Below, piece by piece: positions 1-8,180 of a stretch of DNA of 64,000 nucleotides. Made by a program: the position numbers and the translations under genes. The DNA lies in NCBI GenBank assembly GCA_002842205.1, contig PHCI01000009.1, positions 1 to 64,000 of the forward strand. The letters are read 5' to 3'. Source of the DNA: Betaproteobacteria bacterium HGW-Betaproteobacteria-3 (GTDB lineage: Bacteria > Pseudomonadota > Gammaproteobacteria > Burkholderiales > Burkholderiaceae_C). The notes under the pieces were generated by a model that worked only from the letters and a program-made list of their open reading frames with translations, had not been told where the DNA came from and searched no databases. Positions within the stretch are counted from its first letter, which is position 1, and the number at the start of each line of letters is the position of its first letter.

Positions 1-450
1 ACCGACCTGGAAGTTGGCAGCCGTGAACGAACCGTCCAGCAGTTTTGTGCCGTTAAATGAGGTGGAGCTCGCGACACGGCCAATTTCATTGCGCAACTGA
101 CCCACTTCGGCGTTCAGCGCGTCACGGTCGGTCTGGCTGTTGGTGGCGTTGGCCGACTGCACGGCCAGTTCACGCATGCGTTGCAGCATGTCGCCGACCT
201 TGCCCAGCGAACCTTCCGCGGTTTGCGCCAGCGAGATGCCGTCGTTGGCGTTGCGGGCGGCGACGTTGAGGCCGCGCACCTGGGAGCTCATGCGCTCGGA
301 GATGGCCAGGCCGGCGGCGTCGTCCTTGGCGCTGTTGACGCGCAGGCCGGTGGACAGGCGCTGGATGGAGGTGGCCAGGGCGGATTGCGAAGACGCAAGG
401 TTGCGCTGGGTGTTGAGCGACGAGACGTTGGTATTGATAACTGAAGCCAT
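1..450 (-). CDS. fliC: flagellin FliC, N-terminal part (gene runs off the left edge)
   Basis: Flagellin is the filament subunit, exported through the flagellar type III apparatus. The visible 150 residues begin [15 protein letters not shown] and contain the conserved N-terminal D0/D1 helical region, including [20 protein letters not shown] and the [11 protein letters not shown] segment typical of flagellins. The variable centre and the C-terminal D1/D0 half lie beyond position 1. The ATG (complement of 448-450) is preceded by AGGAG a few bases upstream. A sigma-28-like promoter lies about 145 bases upstream. The gene is divergent from flhDC. Identity is firm; copy number of flagellins in the genome cannot be seen here. 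Confidence 0.95.
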   Translation of the reverse strand, partial: MASVINTNVSSLNTQRNLASSQSALATSIQRLSTGLRVNSAKDDAAGLAISERMSSQVRGLNVAARNANDGISLAQTAEGSLGKVGDMLQRMRELAVQSANATNSQTDRDALNAEVGQLRNEIGRVASSTSFNGTKLLDGSFTAANFQVG

Positions 451-595
451 GAGGAAACTCCTGACAAGTGGGCGTTTCGAGTTCGCCCGTTTTGAAAGCC
501 GTGCAGGTGCACGGCGCTGAGTCTCACGTTGGCGACGCGGGTTTCATAAAGAGCGTCGTCGGCGCTGGACTGGCGGGATATTCCCGTTGCATTCC

Positions 596-623
596 TTATC
601 GACGCTCGCCATCCGAACCTTGA
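596..623 (-). promoter_or_regulatory. sigma-28 (FliA) promoter for fliC
   Basis: Read on the minus strand, TCAAGGTT, a 12-base spacer and GTCGATAA resemble the sigma-28 consensus TAAAGTTT-N11-GCCGATAA. It points at fliC, a classic class 3 gene. The same TCAAG plus CGAT pattern recurs before the lipoprotein gene and motA. Confidence 0.6.
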
Positions 624-710
624 GCTGCCCGATTCAAAAAAAGAAGCAAAGGTCTGGCGCTTATCGGGTGCGGCTGGTGGACGGCGCGCGCAGCCGTGAA
701 ACCCTGTATT

Positions 711-780
711 TTCTTCAAAATATGAATAAAAATGGCCTTTAGCCCCCGTCAAATGGACATTGTTAGCTATCAAATATAAA
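711..780 (-). repeat. intergenic repeat, copy 1
   Basis: On the minus strand this reads GATAGCTAACA, then TTTGACGGGGGCTAAAGGCC, then an AT-rich tail. It is one of six full copies in the window sharing TAGCTAAC, the G-rich centre and the T-rich end. It sits between the fliC promoter and the flhD leader, so it does not interrupt a gene. Confidence 0.8.
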
Positions 781-794
781 GTAATGCCGCTCCG

Positions 795-814
795 GTGTCG
801 GGCAAAACCGACAC
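795..814. promoter_or_regulatory. perfect inverted repeat in the flhD upstream region
   Basis: GTGTCGG, six bases (GCAAAA), then CCGACAC form a perfect 7-bp inverted repeat about 230 bases before flhD. It could be a protein-binding site or an RNA hairpin. No protein can be assigned. Confidence 0.35.
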
Positions 815-1046
815 ATCCGTCTGTGGGGTGCAGAACCGTGGCAAAAGTCCGCCATCGCCTGCAGCTTCCGTGCATTTGTTCACAGCGGCCGTGGGCGGTG
901 GCGCGCAGCCTGTCGCCGGATGCCTTACACGCCGTCCGCCAATTCACCGCAAGCGGTGCAGCCATTGCCCGATTCAAGTTTGGGGCCGCAGTTCTCACAA
1001 TTCATCCACGTACTGCAACCGCCTGACTCACCGTAAAAGGAACGCC

Positions 1047-1370
1047 ATGAACACCGAACAGATGATGAACGAGATCCGCGAAACCAACCTCGCTTACCTG
1101 ATGCTCGCGCAGACCATGATTCGCGCTGACAAGCCGCAGGCACTGTTTCGCCTGGGCCTGTCAGAAGAAGTGGCTGACCTGGTGGCGCAACTGTCGCCGC
1201 AGCAGCTGGTGCGCATTGCGGCGCAGAACGTGATGATGTGCCGCTTCCGGTTTGACGACGAAATGGTGTGGGGCCTGCTCACGTCGCACGGCAAGACGGT
1301 GGACAAGGCGCAAAGCGCCGACCGGCTGCACGCGAGCATCCTGATGGCCAGCCAGTACGCCACGGCCTGA
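1047..1370 (+). CDS. flhD: flagellar master regulator subunit FlhD
   Basis: FlhD pairs with FlhC in a DNA-binding hetero-oligomer that switches on class 2 flagellar operons. The 107-residue product begins MNTEQMMNEIRETNLAYLML and keeps the FlhD core AQTMIRADKPQALFRLGLSE and the following RIAAQNVMMCRF segment. Its length matches the family (about 105-119). The chosen ATG has AAAAGGAA just upstream; the longer reading frame running in from 795 has no such support. flhC follows 44 bases later, as in other enterobacterial and betaproteobacterial flhDC operons. Confidence 0.95.
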   Translation: MNTEQMMNEIRETNLAYLMLAQTMIRADKPQALFRLGLSEEVADLVAQLSPQQLVRIAAQNVMMCRFRFDDEMVWGLLTSHGKTVDKAQSADRLHASILMASQYATA

Positions 1371-1414
1371 ACGCCACGATCCCACCGCCAACCCAACCCA
1401 CACCCGGAGCCACC

Positions 1415-1954
1415 ATGGCCACAAAAAGTCTGCTCAATGAAAACCTGCAGGTGCGCCGCGCCGTCCAGCTCATCGAAATGGGGGCCCGCATGCAGGTGCT
1501 GGAGTCTGAAACCGGCCTGGCTTATGAGCGCCTGCTGCGGCTGTACCGTGAGGTCACGGGCAAGTCGCCGTCCAAAGGGCAGCTGCCGTACTCCACCGAC
1601 TGGTTCACCGAGTGGCAGCCGAACATTCATGCGTCGCTGTTCCTGAACATCTACGAACACCTGAACAAGACCTGTGCGGTTGAGCAGATTGACCTGATCG
1701 CCAAGGCCTACGACCTGTACCTGGCCGAGATCCATGTGGCGGGCGTGGAGGCCATGCTGTCGATCACCCGGGCCTGGCGGCTGGTGAAATTTGTCGACAG
1801 CGACATGCTGTGCCTCACGCGCTGCACCAAATGCGGTGGCAACTTTGTGACGCACTCGCACGACTACACCCAGTCGTTTCAGACCCTCGTGTGCGGCCTG
1901 TGTGCGCCGCCGGCGCGCGCCGGCAAGAGCAAGCGCCAAGGCACCATTCACTGA
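1415..1954 (+). CDS. flhC: flagellar master regulator subunit FlhC
   Basis: FlhC supplies zinc binding and much of the DNA contact in the FlhD4C2 activator. The 179-residue product starts MATKSLLNENLQVRRAVQLI and carries the C-terminal zinc-site cysteines as CTKC and CGLC, spaced as in the family. The start is the ATG after GGAGCCACC. A G-rich/C-rich inverted repeat (1963-1977) follows the stop and separates it from the convergent EAL-HDOD gene. The pair should control the flhB and flgB operons in this window. Confidence 0.95.
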   Translation: MATKSLLNENLQVRRAVQLIEMGARMQVLESETGLAYERLLRLYREVTGKSPSKGQLPYSTDWFTEWQPNIHASLFLNIYEHLNKTCAVEQIDLIAKAYDLYLAEIHVAGVEAMLSITRAWRLVKFVDSDMLCLTRCTKCGGNFVTHSHDYTQSFQTLVCGLCAPPARAGKSKRQGTIH

Positions 1955-1962
1955 AAACGCCA

Positions 1963-1977
1963 GGGGGTTCAACCCCC
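1963..1977. terminator. possible hairpin between convergent flhC and the EAL-HDOD gene
   Basis: GGGGGTT-C-AACCCCC is a perfect inverted repeat between two convergent stops. There is no T-tract, and the one-base centre means the real loop must eat into the stem, so terminator function is only possible. Confidence 0.3.
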
Positions 1978-1993
1978 GGGCGCCCCTGCGGGT

Positions 1994-3268
1994 TCAGATC
2001 CCGAGGGATTCGCTCCAGGCCAGCGCCTCAAGGTGGCGCTCGGTCACCGACTGCACGGCCATGCCCATCCAGTCGTCAGGGGGCGTCGCCGTGTCGGTCA
2101 CCCACCGCTCGCAGTTCTCCGCGATGCGCAGCAGTGTGCCGAGAGACCCGGCGCGATGCAACAGGGCGTCGCGCACGGCTTCGGGCAGCACCACCTGTTT
2201 CAGCACACGGTCCAGCGGCTGGCGCAACATCACGTCCATCAGGGAGAAGGCGCCCAGAATGAAGGCGTTGTCTTTTTCGGCCGCCAGCCCCGCGTCCTGG
2301 GCCAGCAGCTCCAGCAGGCGTGCGCGCACCACGGCCATGCGCGACAGCATGCCCGCGCCGCTGCCATCGGTCACGGTGGCCAAAACCATGGTCAGCCAGC
2401 GTACCAGCGGCTTGTAACCCATGAGCATCACGGCGTGACCAAAGGACGAGATCTCGCGTCCCGTGCCAAAGCCGGCCGAGTTCACGTAGCGCAGCATCTT
2501 GAAGCTGAGCGCCGGGTCGTGCCGCAATACCTGCTCGATTTGGGACACATCGGCTTCGCGCTGAACCAGGGCAATCAGCTGGATCAGCGTGGCCTGCGCG
2601 GGGTTGGCTGCGCTGCGCACCGACGCCGGCATCTGGGCGAAGTACGGCCCCATCAAGCCGCCAAAGCCCAGTTCGATCGCGCGGGTGCAAAGCTCCCGGG
2701 TGACGACGCGCTGCGCAATGACATTGATTTTTCGGCTTTGGCCCAGTTGCTTGATCGCCAGCGCCACCTTGGTCGGCTCGGCACTGGCGTCCAGAAACAC
2801 AAACTCCACCAGCGGCATCCAGCTGGCATAGGCGGGGTGCAGCGCTTGCGCGCCCAGCGCCAAGTGAAAGCCCTGATCGCGCAGGCGCTGGACGCGCGGC
2901 AAGGCTGCGGCGATGTTTGCCGGGGCCAGCTTGGGAAGTTGCAGCACCACCCGGTCTGCCAGCCCAAAGCCCTGCAGGTCCAGCGCCAGGTCGGCGTCGG
3001 TGCAGTCGGCAAACACCAAGGCCTTGTCGCCCAGCGGGCGCGCCGGATCGATGGCGTTGAGCCGGTCGAGCAGGCGCGTGAGGTCGGACGAGCCGCTGCT
3101 TTTGTCGGCCGCGGTCGCCTGTGACCAGCGCAGCTCATACCCGAGAAGCTTCTGCTCACGGTCCGAAACCGGCTGGCGCAACAGATAAGGCGCAGCTGCG
3201 TCGTTGGCGTCCAGGACTGCCGGGGAGCGCACCGCACCCACGGTGTCGGAGAAGTTGGATGTTTTCAT
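1994..3268 (-). CDS. EAL-HDOD domain protein, probably catalytically inactive
   Basis: This 424-residue protein has an N-terminal EAL-like half (about 28-215) and a C-terminal HDOD half (about 225-410, with QIEQVLRHDPALSFKMLRYV). EAL domains hydrolyse c-di-GMP, but the signature EALLR is replaced by YELRW and other acidic metal ligands are not obvious, so it looks like a binding or scaffold protein rather than an enzyme. HDOD domains serve signalling roles in motility and stress. It sits between flhDC and motAB, convergent with flhC, which suggests a link between cyclic dinucleotides and swimming. The closest described layout is that of YuxH-type EAL-HDOD proteins. No specific partner can be named. 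Confidence 0.8.
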   Translation of the reverse strand: MKTSNFSDTVGAVRSPAVLDANDAAAPYLLRQPVSDREQKLLGYELRWSQATAADKSSGSSDLTRLLDRLNAIDPARPLGDKALVFADCTDADLALDLQGFGLADRVVLQLPKLAPANIAAALPRVQRLRDQGFHLALGAQALHPAYASWMPLVEFVFLDASAEPTKVALAIKQLGQSRKINVIAQRVVTRELCTRAIELGFGGLMGPYFAQMPASVRSAANPAQATLIQLIALVQREADVSQIEQVLRHDPALSFKMLRYVNSAGFGTGREISSFGHAVMLMGYKPLVRWLTMVLATVTDGSGAGMLSRMAVVRARLLELLAQDAGLAAEKDNAFILGAFSLMDVMLRQPLDRVLKQVVLPEAVRDALLHRAGSLGTLLRIAENCERWVTDTATPPDDWMGMAVQSVTERHLEALAWSESLGI

Positions 3269-3306
3269 GGGCTTGAGCTGGATGAGAGTTAAAAGGAATT
3301 TGGGGG

Positions 3307-3600
3307 CTAGTTCGCCGCAACTTCGGGTTTGACGACATCAATCTTGTTGTCGCGCATGTAGTCGTTCATTTCCTTCCAGCCCGCGAAAACGGCGGACTTG
3401 CTGGCCTTGGGGTTGAGCGTGTAGCAATCTTCAATGGCACGCCCGGCATGCTTGCAGGCGCCACCAATGGCCCGGGAATCGGCCTCGATGCTGGCCAGTT
3501 TTTGCTGAAGCGCCGCGTCGCCGGGCAATTCGCAGCCCGACAGCAGGCCGACCAGCAGCAGGGTGGCGATGCAGTTCAGGGTGGATGGGGTGGGGCGCAT
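3307..3600 (-). CDS. small putative lipoprotein with sigma-28-like promoter
   Basis: The 97-residue product starts MRPTPSTLNCIATLLLVGLL and has a lipobox ending SGC at about residue 23, so it should be a lipid-anchored envelope protein. The mature part has two further cysteines (in GGACKHAG and EDCYTLN), which could pair. I do not recognise the family. The ATG is placed 28 bases from the -10 element of a good sigma-28-like promoter (3628-3654), which favours this start over the longer reading frame beginning at 3765; the Shine-Dalgarno is weak. Position between the EAL-HDOD gene and motA, with a FliA-type promoter, points to a late flagellar or motor-associated role. Confidence 0.7.
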   Translation of the reverse strand: MRPTPSTLNCIATLLLVGLLSGCELPGDAALQQKLASIEADSRAIGGACKHAGRAIEDCYTLNPKASKSAVFAGWKEMNDYMRDNKIDVVKPEVAAN

Positions 3601-3627
3601 GGGGCAGGACTTTCGGGTTCTCCCGTC

Positions 3628-3654
3628 ATATCGGCGATATGGACCCCTGCTTGA
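3628..3654 (-). promoter_or_regulatory. sigma-28 (FliA) promoter for the small lipoprotein
   Basis: On the minus strand: TCAAGCAG, exactly 11 bases, GCCGATAT. Seven of eight -10 bases match the consensus GCCGATAA. It ends 28 bases before the lipoprotein ATG. Confidence 0.65.
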
Positions 3655-3792
3655 GTGGATTTGACGGGCCCCAGAGGCCTTGAACCATGGAAAAGCCCGC
3701 GCTTTTCGACCCGTGCGGTGCGGGAAATTCTGGAAGACTCCATGGCATGGGCGTCGGGAGGCCACTTGAAGGCATGAAAAATCACAAAGCTT

Positions 3793-3820
3793 TCAAGTTA
3801 GGCACCGAGTCGGCCGATGT
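3793..3820 (+). promoter_or_regulatory. sigma-28 (FliA) promoter for motAB-cheYZ
   Basis: TCAAGTTA, 12 bases, GCCGATGT, about 50 bases upstream of motA. It matches the fliC promoter in spacing. The mot and che genes are sigma-28 dependent in flhDC systems, which fits. Confidence 0.65.
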
Positions 3821-3870
3821 AGATCGTGCTGGCAACACTTCATCGGTGCCGCCATAAAGGACTCAAAACC

Positions 3871-4737
3871 ATGTTTGTGATTGCGGGATACATCATCGTG
3901 CTGGCTTGCGTGCTCGGGGGCTATGCCATCGCCGGGGGGAGCTTCGGCGTGATCCTGCACGCAGCCCCGCACGAGCTGTTCACCATCTGCGGCGCCGCTC
4001 TGGGTGCATTTCTGGTGGGCAACAGCAGCAAGACCATCAAGAAAACCATGAAAGCCCTGCCCAATCTGCTCAAGGGCTCCAAGTACACCAAGACCCGCTA
4101 CATGGAGCTGATGGCGCTGCTGTATGACGTGCTGTCCAAGGCGCGCCGCGAAGGCCTCATGGCCATCGAAGGGGACGTCGAAAAACCCGAAGAGAGTGAG
4201 CTGTTCAAGAAATACGCCGCCATCAGCGCCGACCACCACCTGATGGAGTTCATCACCGACTATCTGCGGATGATGATCTCGGGCAACCTGAACGCCCATG
4301 AGATCGAGAACCTCATGGACAACGAAATCGAGACCCACCACCACGAGGCCTCAATCCCCGGCAACACCATCAACAAGGTGGGGGACGGCCTGCCGGCGTT
4401 CGGCATCGTGGCCGCCGTGCTGGGGGTGGTGAAGACCATGGCGTCGGTCGGCTCGGCGCCAGCCGTGCTGGGGCAGATGATCGCGGGTGCCCTGGTGGGC
4501 ACCTTCCTCGGCATCCTGATGGCCTATGGCTTTGTCAGCCCGTTGGCCCAGTTGATGGAGCAACAGGTGGACGAGTCGAGCAAGGAGCTCCAGTGCGTGA
4601 AGGTCACGCTGCTGGCCAGCCTGCAGGGTTATTCCCCGGCGATTGCGGTGGAGTTTGGCCGCAAGGTGCTTTATTCGACCGAACGCCCCGGCTTCAGCGA
4701 ACTGGAAAACCACGTCAAGGGCAAGAAGCCCGCCTGA
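3871..4737 (+). CDS. motA: flagellar motor stator protein MotA
   Basis: MotA forms, with MotB, the inner-membrane stator that converts proton flow into rotation. The 288-residue product starts MFVIAGYIIVLACVLGGYAI (first membrane segment), has a second segment near 34-50, a long cytoplasmic loop with the charged residues that contact FliG, and two C-terminal segments including GLPAFGIVAAVLGVVKTM and the GALVGTFLGILMAYG stretch. Length matches E. coli MotA. The ATG follows AAAGGA; the upstream in-frame start at 3826 lies within the leader. motB begins 46 bases after the stop. Confidence 0.97.
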   Translation: MFVIAGYIIVLACVLGGYAIAGGSFGVILHAAPHELFTICGAALGAFLVGNSSKTIKKTMKALPNLLKGSKYTKTRYMELMALLYDVLSKARREGLMAIEGDVEKPEESELFKKYAAISADHHLMEFITDYLRMMISGNLNAHEIENLMDNEIETHHHEASIPGNTINKVGDGLPAFGIVAAVLGVVKTMASVGSAPAVLGQMIAGALVGTFLGILMAYGFVSPLAQLMEQQVDESSKELQCVKVTLLASLQGYSPAIAVEFGRKVLYSTERPGFSELENHVKGKKPA

Positions 4738-4783
4738 GGCCTCTCGCGGACTTGAGCAACCTCATTCAACGGCATTGAACATC

Positions 4784-5761
4784 ATGGCGACTGCAGGCGG
4801 AAAAATTCAGCCCATCATCATCAAGCGGATCAAGAAGGGCGGTCACGGCGGACACCATGGCGGCGCCTGGAAGATCGCCTATGCCGACTTTGTCACGGCC
4901 ATGATGGCGTTTTTTCTGCTGATGTGGCTACTGGGTTCAACCGCGCAGGGCGATCTGCAGGGCATCGCGGCCTATTTCCAGAGCCCGCTGAAGGTGGCGC
5001 TGTCGGGTGGCTCGGGTGCGGGGGACAGCTCCAGCCTGATCAAGGGCGGCGGCACCGACCTTACCCGCACCATGGGCAACCTCAAGCGGGGCGCGACCGA
5101 GGACCCGCAGCGCACGCTCAACCTGCAGGCCTTGCGCGCTGAAGTGGAAACGGCCGAAGCCGGTCGCCTGAAGGAAATTGAAAAACTGGTGGACCAGGCG
5201 ATTGACGCCGATCCCAAACTGGCCAGCATGCGCAACCAGATGCGCATCGACATCACGCCCGACGGGCTTCGCATCCAGATCGTCGACGAACAGAACCGGC
5301 CCATGTTTGACGCCGGCAGCGCGGTGGTCAAGGATTACATGCGCGAACTGCTTCGAAGCCTGGGAAGCGTGCTGAATGCGGCCGACGCAAAGATCCTGTT
5401 GTCGGGCCACACCGATGCCTCGGCGTACAGCGGTGGCCAGCGCGGATATTCCAACTGGGAGCTGTCGTCGGACCGCGCCAACGCATCCCGCCGGGAGCTG
5501 CTGGCTGGCGGGCTGAACGAAGGCCGCGTTTTGCGCGTGGTGGGCATGTCGTCGTCCGTCCCCTTTGAGGCCGCAGACCCTTTGAGCCCGCTCAACCGGC
5601 GCATTTCGGTGCTGGTTCTGAGCAAGGTCGGCGAGGAGCGGCTATTGCGCGGCGGCGAGCAGCCCGCACCGGAATCGCAGGTCTTTGAGCGGATGCTGAA
5701 AGACCGCGAGGCGGGGCGCCCCGGCATCATTGCGGTGCCCAAAGTGCCACTTTCAAATTGA
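4784..5761 (+). CDS. motB: flagellar motor stator protein MotB
   Basis: MotB anchors the stator to peptidoglycan and carries the proton-accepting aspartate. In this 325-residue protein the single transmembrane helix (about 32-52, [20 protein letters not shown]) contains Asp35, equivalent to the essential Asp32 of E. coli. The C-terminal half (about 200-300) is an OmpA-like peptidoglycan-binding domain with [13 protein letters not shown] and the NRRISVLVL end. The short basic N-terminus includes a HGGHHGG stretch. It follows motA and precedes cheY by about 40 bases. Confidence 0.97.
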   Translation: MATAGGKIQPIIIKRIKKGGHGGHHGGAWKIAYADFVTAMMAFFLLMWLLGSTAQGDLQGIAAYFQSPLKVALSGGSGAGDSSSLIKGGGTDLTRTMGNLKRGATEDPQRTLNLQALRAEVETAEAGRLKEIEKLVDQAIDADPKLASMRNQMRIDITPDGLRIQIVDEQNRPMFDAGSAVVKDYMRELLRSLGSVLNAADAKILLSGHTDASAYSGGQRGYSNWELSSDRANASRRELLAGGLNEGRVLRVVGMSSSVPFEAADPLSPLNRRISVLVLSKVGEERLLRGGEQPAPESQVFERMLKDREAGRPGIIAVPKVPLSN

Positions 5762-5801
5762 TTCACCACACCATCGACAACCCGACCTGCAAGGACCTGC
5801 C

Positions 5802-6200
5802 ATGAGCACTCAAACTGAAATGAAATTCCTGATCGTAGATGACTTCTCGACGATGCGGCGCATCGTCCGAAACCTGCTGAAAGAAGCCGGTTACGCCAAT
5901 GCGGAGGAGGCCGAAGACGGGGTGGCCGCGTTGCAGAAGCTCCGGAGCACCAAGTTTGATTTCGTTGTGAGCGACATCAACATGCCCAACATGAATGGCT
6001 TCGAGCTGCTGGCGCAGATCCGGGCCGACGAAAGCCTCAAGCATCTGCCGGTGTTGATGATCACGGCCGAGGCGCGCAAGGAAGACATTGTCATGGCGGC
6101 GCAAACCGGTGCGTCCGGCTATATCGTCAAGCCGTTTACCAAGGCCACGCTGGAAGAAAAAGTGGCAAAAATCATGCAAAAACTGGCGGTCAGTGCCTGA
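5802..6200 (+). CDS. cheY: chemotaxis response regulator CheY
   Basis: CheY is phosphorylated by CheA and binds FliM to change motor direction. The 132-residue single receiver domain has the acidic pair Asp13/Asp14, phosphoacceptor Asp58 in [12 protein letters not shown], the conserved Thr in MITAEA and Lys in YIVKPF. There is no output domain. The start ATG is preceded by AAGGACCTGCC. cheZ follows 36 bases downstream. cheA, cheW and receptors are not in this window. Confidence 0.97.
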   Translation: MSTQTEMKFLIVDDFSTMRRIVRNLLKEAGYANAEEAEDGVAALQKLRSTKFDFVVSDINMPNMNGFELLAQIRADESLKHLPVLMITAEARKEDIVMAAQTGASGYIVKPFTKATLEEKVAKIMQKLAVSA

Positions 6201-6236
6201 GCGGCCACCCCTTCATTACCGTCCACGGAGCCCACC

Positions 6237-6902
6237 ATGAGTCACAACAACGCATTCGACGTTGCGGTTGAAGCCGCACAACCCGCCCCTGCCGGCACCG
6301 CTGCTGACGCAGCTTCTGATCCTTACGAGGTGTTTCAGCGCATTGGCGCGTTGACGCGCCGACTGCACGATGCACTGCAAAAGCTGGGCTACGACAAGCA
6401 GATTGAAGACAGCCTGGGGGCTTTGCCTGATGCGCGCTCGCGTCTGACTTACATCGCCAAGCTGACCGGTGAGGCGGCTGAAAAAGTGCTCAACACCGTG
6501 GACGCCGCACAGGCGCAGCAGGATGCGCTGGTGGCGCAGGCCGACGAGGTGGCCGCGCAGCTCAAGAAAGACCCGGTCGGCGCCGTGGCGCGGGGCGATG
6601 TGCTGCACTTCATCGAACACGTCAAGTCCAACGCCGAGGTCACCTCCGCGCAGTTGACCGACATCATGATGGCGCAGGACTTCCATGACCTGACCGGGCA
6701 GACCGTCCGCAAGGTGGTGGACATCGCCACCACGCTCGAGGACTCGCTGGTCAAGCTGCTGCTGGAGACGACTCCGCCGGAACAGCGGCCCAAGGTCGAG
6801 ACCGGTTTCCTCAATGGTCCGGTGACCGATGCCGAAAATCGCACCGATGTGGTGTCCAACCAGGCGCAGGTGGACGATTTGCTCGAAAGTCTGGGTTTCT
6901 GA
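6237..6902 (+). CDS. cheZ: CheY-P phosphatase CheZ
   Basis: CheZ speeds dephosphorylation of CheY-P. The 221-residue product contains the conserved catalytic segment MMAQDFHDLTGQTVRKVVDI (about 142-161), in which Asp and Gln of QDFHDLTGQ are the active residues, inside a long helical hairpin. The C-terminal end DDLLESLGF is the CheY-binding tail seen in CheZ proteins. The gene directly follows cheY; a 135-base gap with the CTTAAGTT element then separates it from flhB. Confidence 0.95.
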   Translation: MSHNNAFDVAVEAAQPAPAGTAADAASDPYEVFQRIGALTRRLHDALQKLGYDKQIEDSLGALPDARSRLTYIAKLTGEAAEKVLNTVDAAQAQQDALVAQADEVAAQLKKDPVGAVARGDVLHFIEHVKSNAEVTSAQLTDIMMAQDFHDLTGQTVRKVVDIATTLEDSLVKLLLETTPPEQRPKVETGFLNGPVTDAENRTDVVSNQAQVDDLLESLGF

Positions 6903-6979
6903 GCACGGCGCCAGACCGCTGCCCGGATCCGTTGCCCGGTGGCGGACGATAACCCGGGGGAATTCCCACCTCATTGCCG

Positions 6980-6987
6980 CTTAAGTT
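6980..6987 (+). promoter_or_regulatory. CTTAAGTT element upstream of flhB
   Basis: GCTTAAGTT occurs 51 bases before the flhB start, and again (15404-15412) 78 bases before flgB. Both are starts of class 2 flagellar operons, so it may belong to a shared promoter or activator site. The role is unproven. Confidence 0.35.
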
Positions 6988-7037
6988 GAGGGGGGGAAGC
7001 AAAACAATCGTGGTGAACGAATTGATCGAATCACCCG

Positions 7038-8180
7038 ATGTCCTCCTCCGAAACCAGTCGCGAAGATCGCCAGCTGCCTGCCACCGAGCGCAGGATCCAG
7101 CAGGCACGTGAGGACGGGCAACTCGTCCGCTCGCACGATCTCACGCACTTCATGGCGATGGGCATGCTGGTGGGCCTGTTGCTCATGGTAGGGCCGTGGA
7201 TGGCCCGCGAGGCGTTGCAAGGGGTTGGCTGGGGTCTCAAACTGGACCGCAGCGCCGCGTTTGACCCGGCCATGATGGGTATCCGGCTGGGACGGCAGAC
7301 CTGGGCCGGCCTGTGGCTGGCGCTGCCCATGTTGCTGGGCCTGGTGATCGCGCTGGTGGGGGCCAACATTGCCATTGGCGGCTGGAATTTCAGCACCAAA
7401 CCCCTGGTCCCAAAGTTTTCGGGGCTCAACCCGGCGACGGGAATCGCCCGGATCTTCGCGCTCAAGGCGCTGGCACAGCATGCCAAGCTGGTGTTGACCG
7501 TGTCGCTGCTGCTGGGCGTCGCGACGAAATACGTCTGGACCGAAGCGGCGGTCATTTCGCGGCTGTTCGCGATGCCGCTCGAACAGTCGATCCTGGCCGG
7601 ATTCGACTGGATCACGGCTGGGTTTACCGGGCTGCTGGTGGTGGTTTTCCTGGCCGCGCTGATCGATGTTCCGCTGCAGTTTTTCAAGCATCACGCGGAT
7701 CTGCGGATGACGCTGGAAGAGGTCAAGCAGGAGAACAAGGAATCCGACGGCGACCCGCACATCAAGGGCGAGCGCCGACGCAAGCAGCGCGAGCTGTCGC
7801 GTGGGCGAATGTTGTCGGCGGTGCCGACCGCCGATGTGGTGGTGACCAACCCGACGCACTATGCCGTGGCGCTCAAATACGACGAGGCGACCATGGCCGC
7901 GCCCCGGATTGTGGCCATTGGCGCGGACCATCTGGCCCTCAAGATCCGGGAAATCGCGCGGGCTTCCAACGTCACCATGCTCGAATCCCCGCCGCTGGCA
8001 CGGGCCTTGTACCAGCACGGCGATCTGGGTCAGGAAATCCCGGCAGCGCTCTACACCGCGGTGGCGCAACTGCTGGCGTATGTCTTCCAGCTGCGCAAGG
8101 ACGTCCGGCCGCCGCAGCCCCCGGTGATCGAGGTGCCCGAAGGCCTGGACCCGTTGTACCCGACTGACAAGGCTTCATGA
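7038..8180 (+). CDS. flhB: flagellar export switch protein FlhB
   Basis: FlhB is an inner-membrane part of the flagellar type III export gate; self-cleavage of its cytoplasmic domain switches export from rod/hook to filament substrates. The 380-residue product has about four membrane segments between 30 and 215 and the cleavage motif NPTH at 271-274 (VVVTNPTHYAVAL), intact. The N-terminus has the family pattern of SRED, ATERR and QQAREDGQ. It heads an operon in which flhA overlaps its stop by 4 bases. Confidence 0.97.
   Translation: MSSSETSREDRQLPATERRIQQAREDGQLVRSHDLTHFMAMGMLVGLLLMVGPWMAREALQGVGWGLKLDRSAAFDPAMMGIRLGRQTWAGLWLALPMLLGLVIALVGANIAIGGWNFSTKPLVPKFSGLNPATGIARIFALKALAQHAKLVLTVSLLLGVATKYVWTEAAVISRLFAMPLEQSILAGFDWITAGFTGLLVVVFLAALIDVPLQFFKHHADLRMTLEEVKQENKESDGDPHIKGERRRKQRELSRGRMLSAVPTADVVVTNPTHYAVALKYDEATMAAPRIVAIGADHLALKIREIARASNVTMLESPPLARALYQHGDLGQEIPAALYTAVAQLLAYVFQLRKDVRPPQPPVIEVPEGLDPLYPTDKAS

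Larger units (their letters stand above)
451..1046. other. fliC/flhD divergent intergenic region
   Basis: This 596-base stretch has no credible gene. It holds, in order, the fliC leader, a sigma-28-like promoter (596-623, minus), one copy of the family-wide intergenic repeat (711-780), a perfect 7-bp inverted repeat (795-814) and the flhDC leader. As the region in front of the flagellar master regulator it is where environmental control would act, but no activator site can be named from sequence. Confidence 0.7.

Noticed and set aside
288-998. 236-codon minus-strand frame overlapping the fliC start and leader
   Set aside because: Its C-terminal part is fliC read in another frame and the rest runs through promoter and repeat sequence; flagellin frame is clear.
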